A DNA stretch of 64,000 nt from CAWBLP01 sp963789495 (GTDB lineage: Bacteria; Pseudomonadota; Alphaproteobacteria; Acetobacterales; Acetobacteraceae), in the NCBI GenBank assembly GCA_963789495.1, contig CAWBLP010000010.1:124001-188000 (forward strand), in the 5' to 3' direction. Under the pieces are notes generated by a model. It was not told the origin of the DNA, did no database searches, and saw only the letters and a list, made by a program, of their open reading frames with translations. Shown here in pieces: positions 63,139-64,000 of this stretch. Position 1 is the first letter of the stretch, and every line of letters starts with the position of its first letter. Position numbers and translations under genes: made by a program.

Positions 63139-63173
63139 TTGACCCTGTAGTCGCTACAGGGTCCAGATAGGCT
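63139..63173 (+). promoter_or_regulatory. MerR-type operator/promoter for the cation efflux gene
   Basis: TTGACC at 63139-63144 is a good -35 box. GACCCTGTAG-TCG-CTACAGGGTC at 63141-63163 is a perfect 10-base inverted repeat with a 3-base centre, the classic MerR-family operator form (ACCCTGTAG type). A -10-like hexamer lies near 63165-63173, about 20 bases from the -35 box, the overlong spacing that MerR proteins correct by twisting the DNA. It sits between the merR start and the efflux gene. Confidence 0.85.
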
Positions 63174-63193
63174 GTCCTCCCCAGGTTTCGAGG

Positions 63194-63844
63194 ATGAACA
63201 TGGCCTGCTGTCACGACGACCACTGCACAGACGCCGCTTCGCCGAACCACCCGCATTGGCGGCGCGCATTGTGGATCGCGCTGGTCGTCAATGTCGGCTT
63301 CTTCGCGGCAGAACTCATCGCGGGTGTCGCCGCGGGCTCGACCGCGCTGCAGGCCGATGCACTGGACTTCTTCGGGGACGCAGCGAACTACGCCATCAGC
63401 CTGGGCGTAGCCGGGATGGCGCTGGGCTGGCGCGCCCGCGCCGCTCTCGTCAAAGGCGGGACGCTGATCGTCTTCGCCATCTGGGTGCTCGGCAGCACCG
63501 CATGGCATGCAGCGCAGGGAAGCTTGCCGCAGGCTTCGGTCATGGGTGTGGTCGGCGTGGCGGCGCTGCTCGCCAATGGCGGCGTGGCGCTGATGCTGTA
63601 CCGGTTCCGCGGCGGCGATGCGAACATGCGGTCGGTGTGGATCTGTTCACGCAACGACGCATTGGGCAATGCCGCGGTCGTGCTCGCGGCGATGGGCGTG
63701 TTCGGCACCGGCACCGGCTGGCCGGACATAATCGTGGCGGCAGTGATGGGCGGGCTTGGCCTGTGGGGCGGCTGGCAGATCGTCGCCGCGGCTCGCCGGG
63801 AGCTGCAGCAGCGGATCGCGCCGGCGGGCATGGCAGCGGAGTAG
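63194..63844 (+). CDS. Cation diffusion facilitator-like metal efflux protein
   Basis: Membrane transporter of 216 residues with about six spans. The span with DALDFFGDAANYAISL and the later NDALGNAAVVLAA carry the paired aspartates that form the transport metal site in CDF proteins. The N-terminus MNMACCHDDHCTDAASPNHPHW is rich in Cys and His and may bind metal. It is shorter than many CDF proteins, lacking the large C-terminal cytosolic domain. Control by MerR is inferred from the operator just upstream. Confidence 0.87.
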   Translation: MNMACCHDDHCTDAASPNHPHWRRALWIALVVNVGFFAAELIAGVAAGSTALQADALDFFGDAANYAISLGVAGMALGWRARAALVKGGTLIVFAIWVLGSTAWHAAQGSLPQASVMGVVGVAALLANGGVALMLYRFRGGDANMRSVWICSRNDALGNAAVVLAAMGVFGTGTGWPDIIVAAVMGGLGLWGGWQIVAAARRELQQRIAPAGMAAE

Positions 63845-63848
63845 GTCG

Positions 63849-64000
63849 ATGGCGGGACATTCGCAGCCTCACGATCCTCCTGACCGCGATGACGCGGGCC
63901 AGGACCGAGCGGGCCACGACCAGGGAGGCCACGACCACAGGCCCCACGACTACGCCGGGCATGGCCACGCCGGACCTGGCCGATCCGAGCATGACCAAAC
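63849..64000 (+). CDS. Histidine-rich N-terminus of a further metal-handling protein (cut by window edge)
   Basis: The frame starts at an ATG four bases after the efflux gene stop and stays open to the end. All 50 visible residues are hydrophilic and carry about 11 histidines in GHD/GHDH-like repeats (GHDQGGHDHRPHDYAGHGHAG). Such segments are common before the first span of cobalt/nickel/zinc CDF exporters or in metallochaperones. The family cannot be fixed from what is visible, but it belongs to the same metal-responsive operon. Confidence 0.6.
   Translation, partial: MAGHSQPHDPPDRDDAGQDRAGHDQGGHDHRPHDYAGHGHAGPGRSEHDQ

Overview
The window is high-GC proteobacterial DNA with densely packed, translationally coupled operons. 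Gene content and protein style (potABCD-like and ugpBAE transporters, pobA, an argH-lptM pair, alternative complex III with a caa3 oxidase, DUF1028, DUF2125) point to an alphaproteobacterium, most likely near the Acetobacteraceae/Rhodospirillales. That placement is inferred from gene content only. No rRNA, tRNA or CRISPR array was seen.

Layout. 0-2.3 kb: end of an ABC permease, then a LysR regulator divergent from a DUF1028 protein. 2.3-11.0 kb, minus strand: one long coupled catabolic run, read in the order enoyl-CoA hydratase, spermidine/putrescine-type ABC transporter, NtaA-type flavin monooxygenase, flavin reductase, HpaB-type hydroxylase, RidA-like protein. Its upstream end is decayed: only the C-terminus of an ADP-forming acyl-CoA synthetase remains, followed by scrambled sequence and an intact IS630-family element (11549-12765). 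12.8-20.3 kb: a membrane fatty-acid-hydroxylase-type enzyme with a small membrane protein, then a class III aminotransferase, ugpB-ugpA-ugpE and an acyl-CoA synthetase. 20.3-31.7 kb: a polytopic glycosyltransferase-like protein, an AtzG-like/amidase/DUF72 operon divergent from pobA, a glycosyltransferase plus asparagine synthetase pair, a YgfZ-like protein and a luciferase-like oxidoreductase. 31.8-38.7 kb: argH-lptM, TlpA-like and DsbD-like thiol proteins, an orphan solute-binding protein and a CtaG-type oxidase assembly protein. 38.7-40.5 kb: a GH15 glucoamylase-like enzyme. 40.5-51.6 kb, minus strand: a respiratory operon encoding alternative complex III (ActA-F), one small membrane protein and caa3-type cytochrome oxidase (II, I, III, IV). 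52-55.8 kb: a second polyamine-type ABC transporter. 56-64 kb: DHA2 efflux pump, two acyl-CoA dehydrogenases, endonuclease III, an ACT-like protein, DUF2125, and a MerR-controlled metal efflux locus running off the end.

How it works together. The respiratory operon would take electrons from quinol through ActB/ActC to cytochrome c and on to oxygen; CtaG and the thiol-redox proteins nearby could serve its assembly. The rest is mostly uptake plus oxidative breakdown of organic compounds, as expected of a soil or rhizosphere heterotroph.

A caution for every reader: eleven frame breaks occur in nine otherwise complete genes, and each is fixed by removing exactly one base. These look more like sequence or assembly errors than real gene decay. 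One of them produces an apparent ActB-ActC fusion. Each affected gene is listed as a single CDS with its break described.
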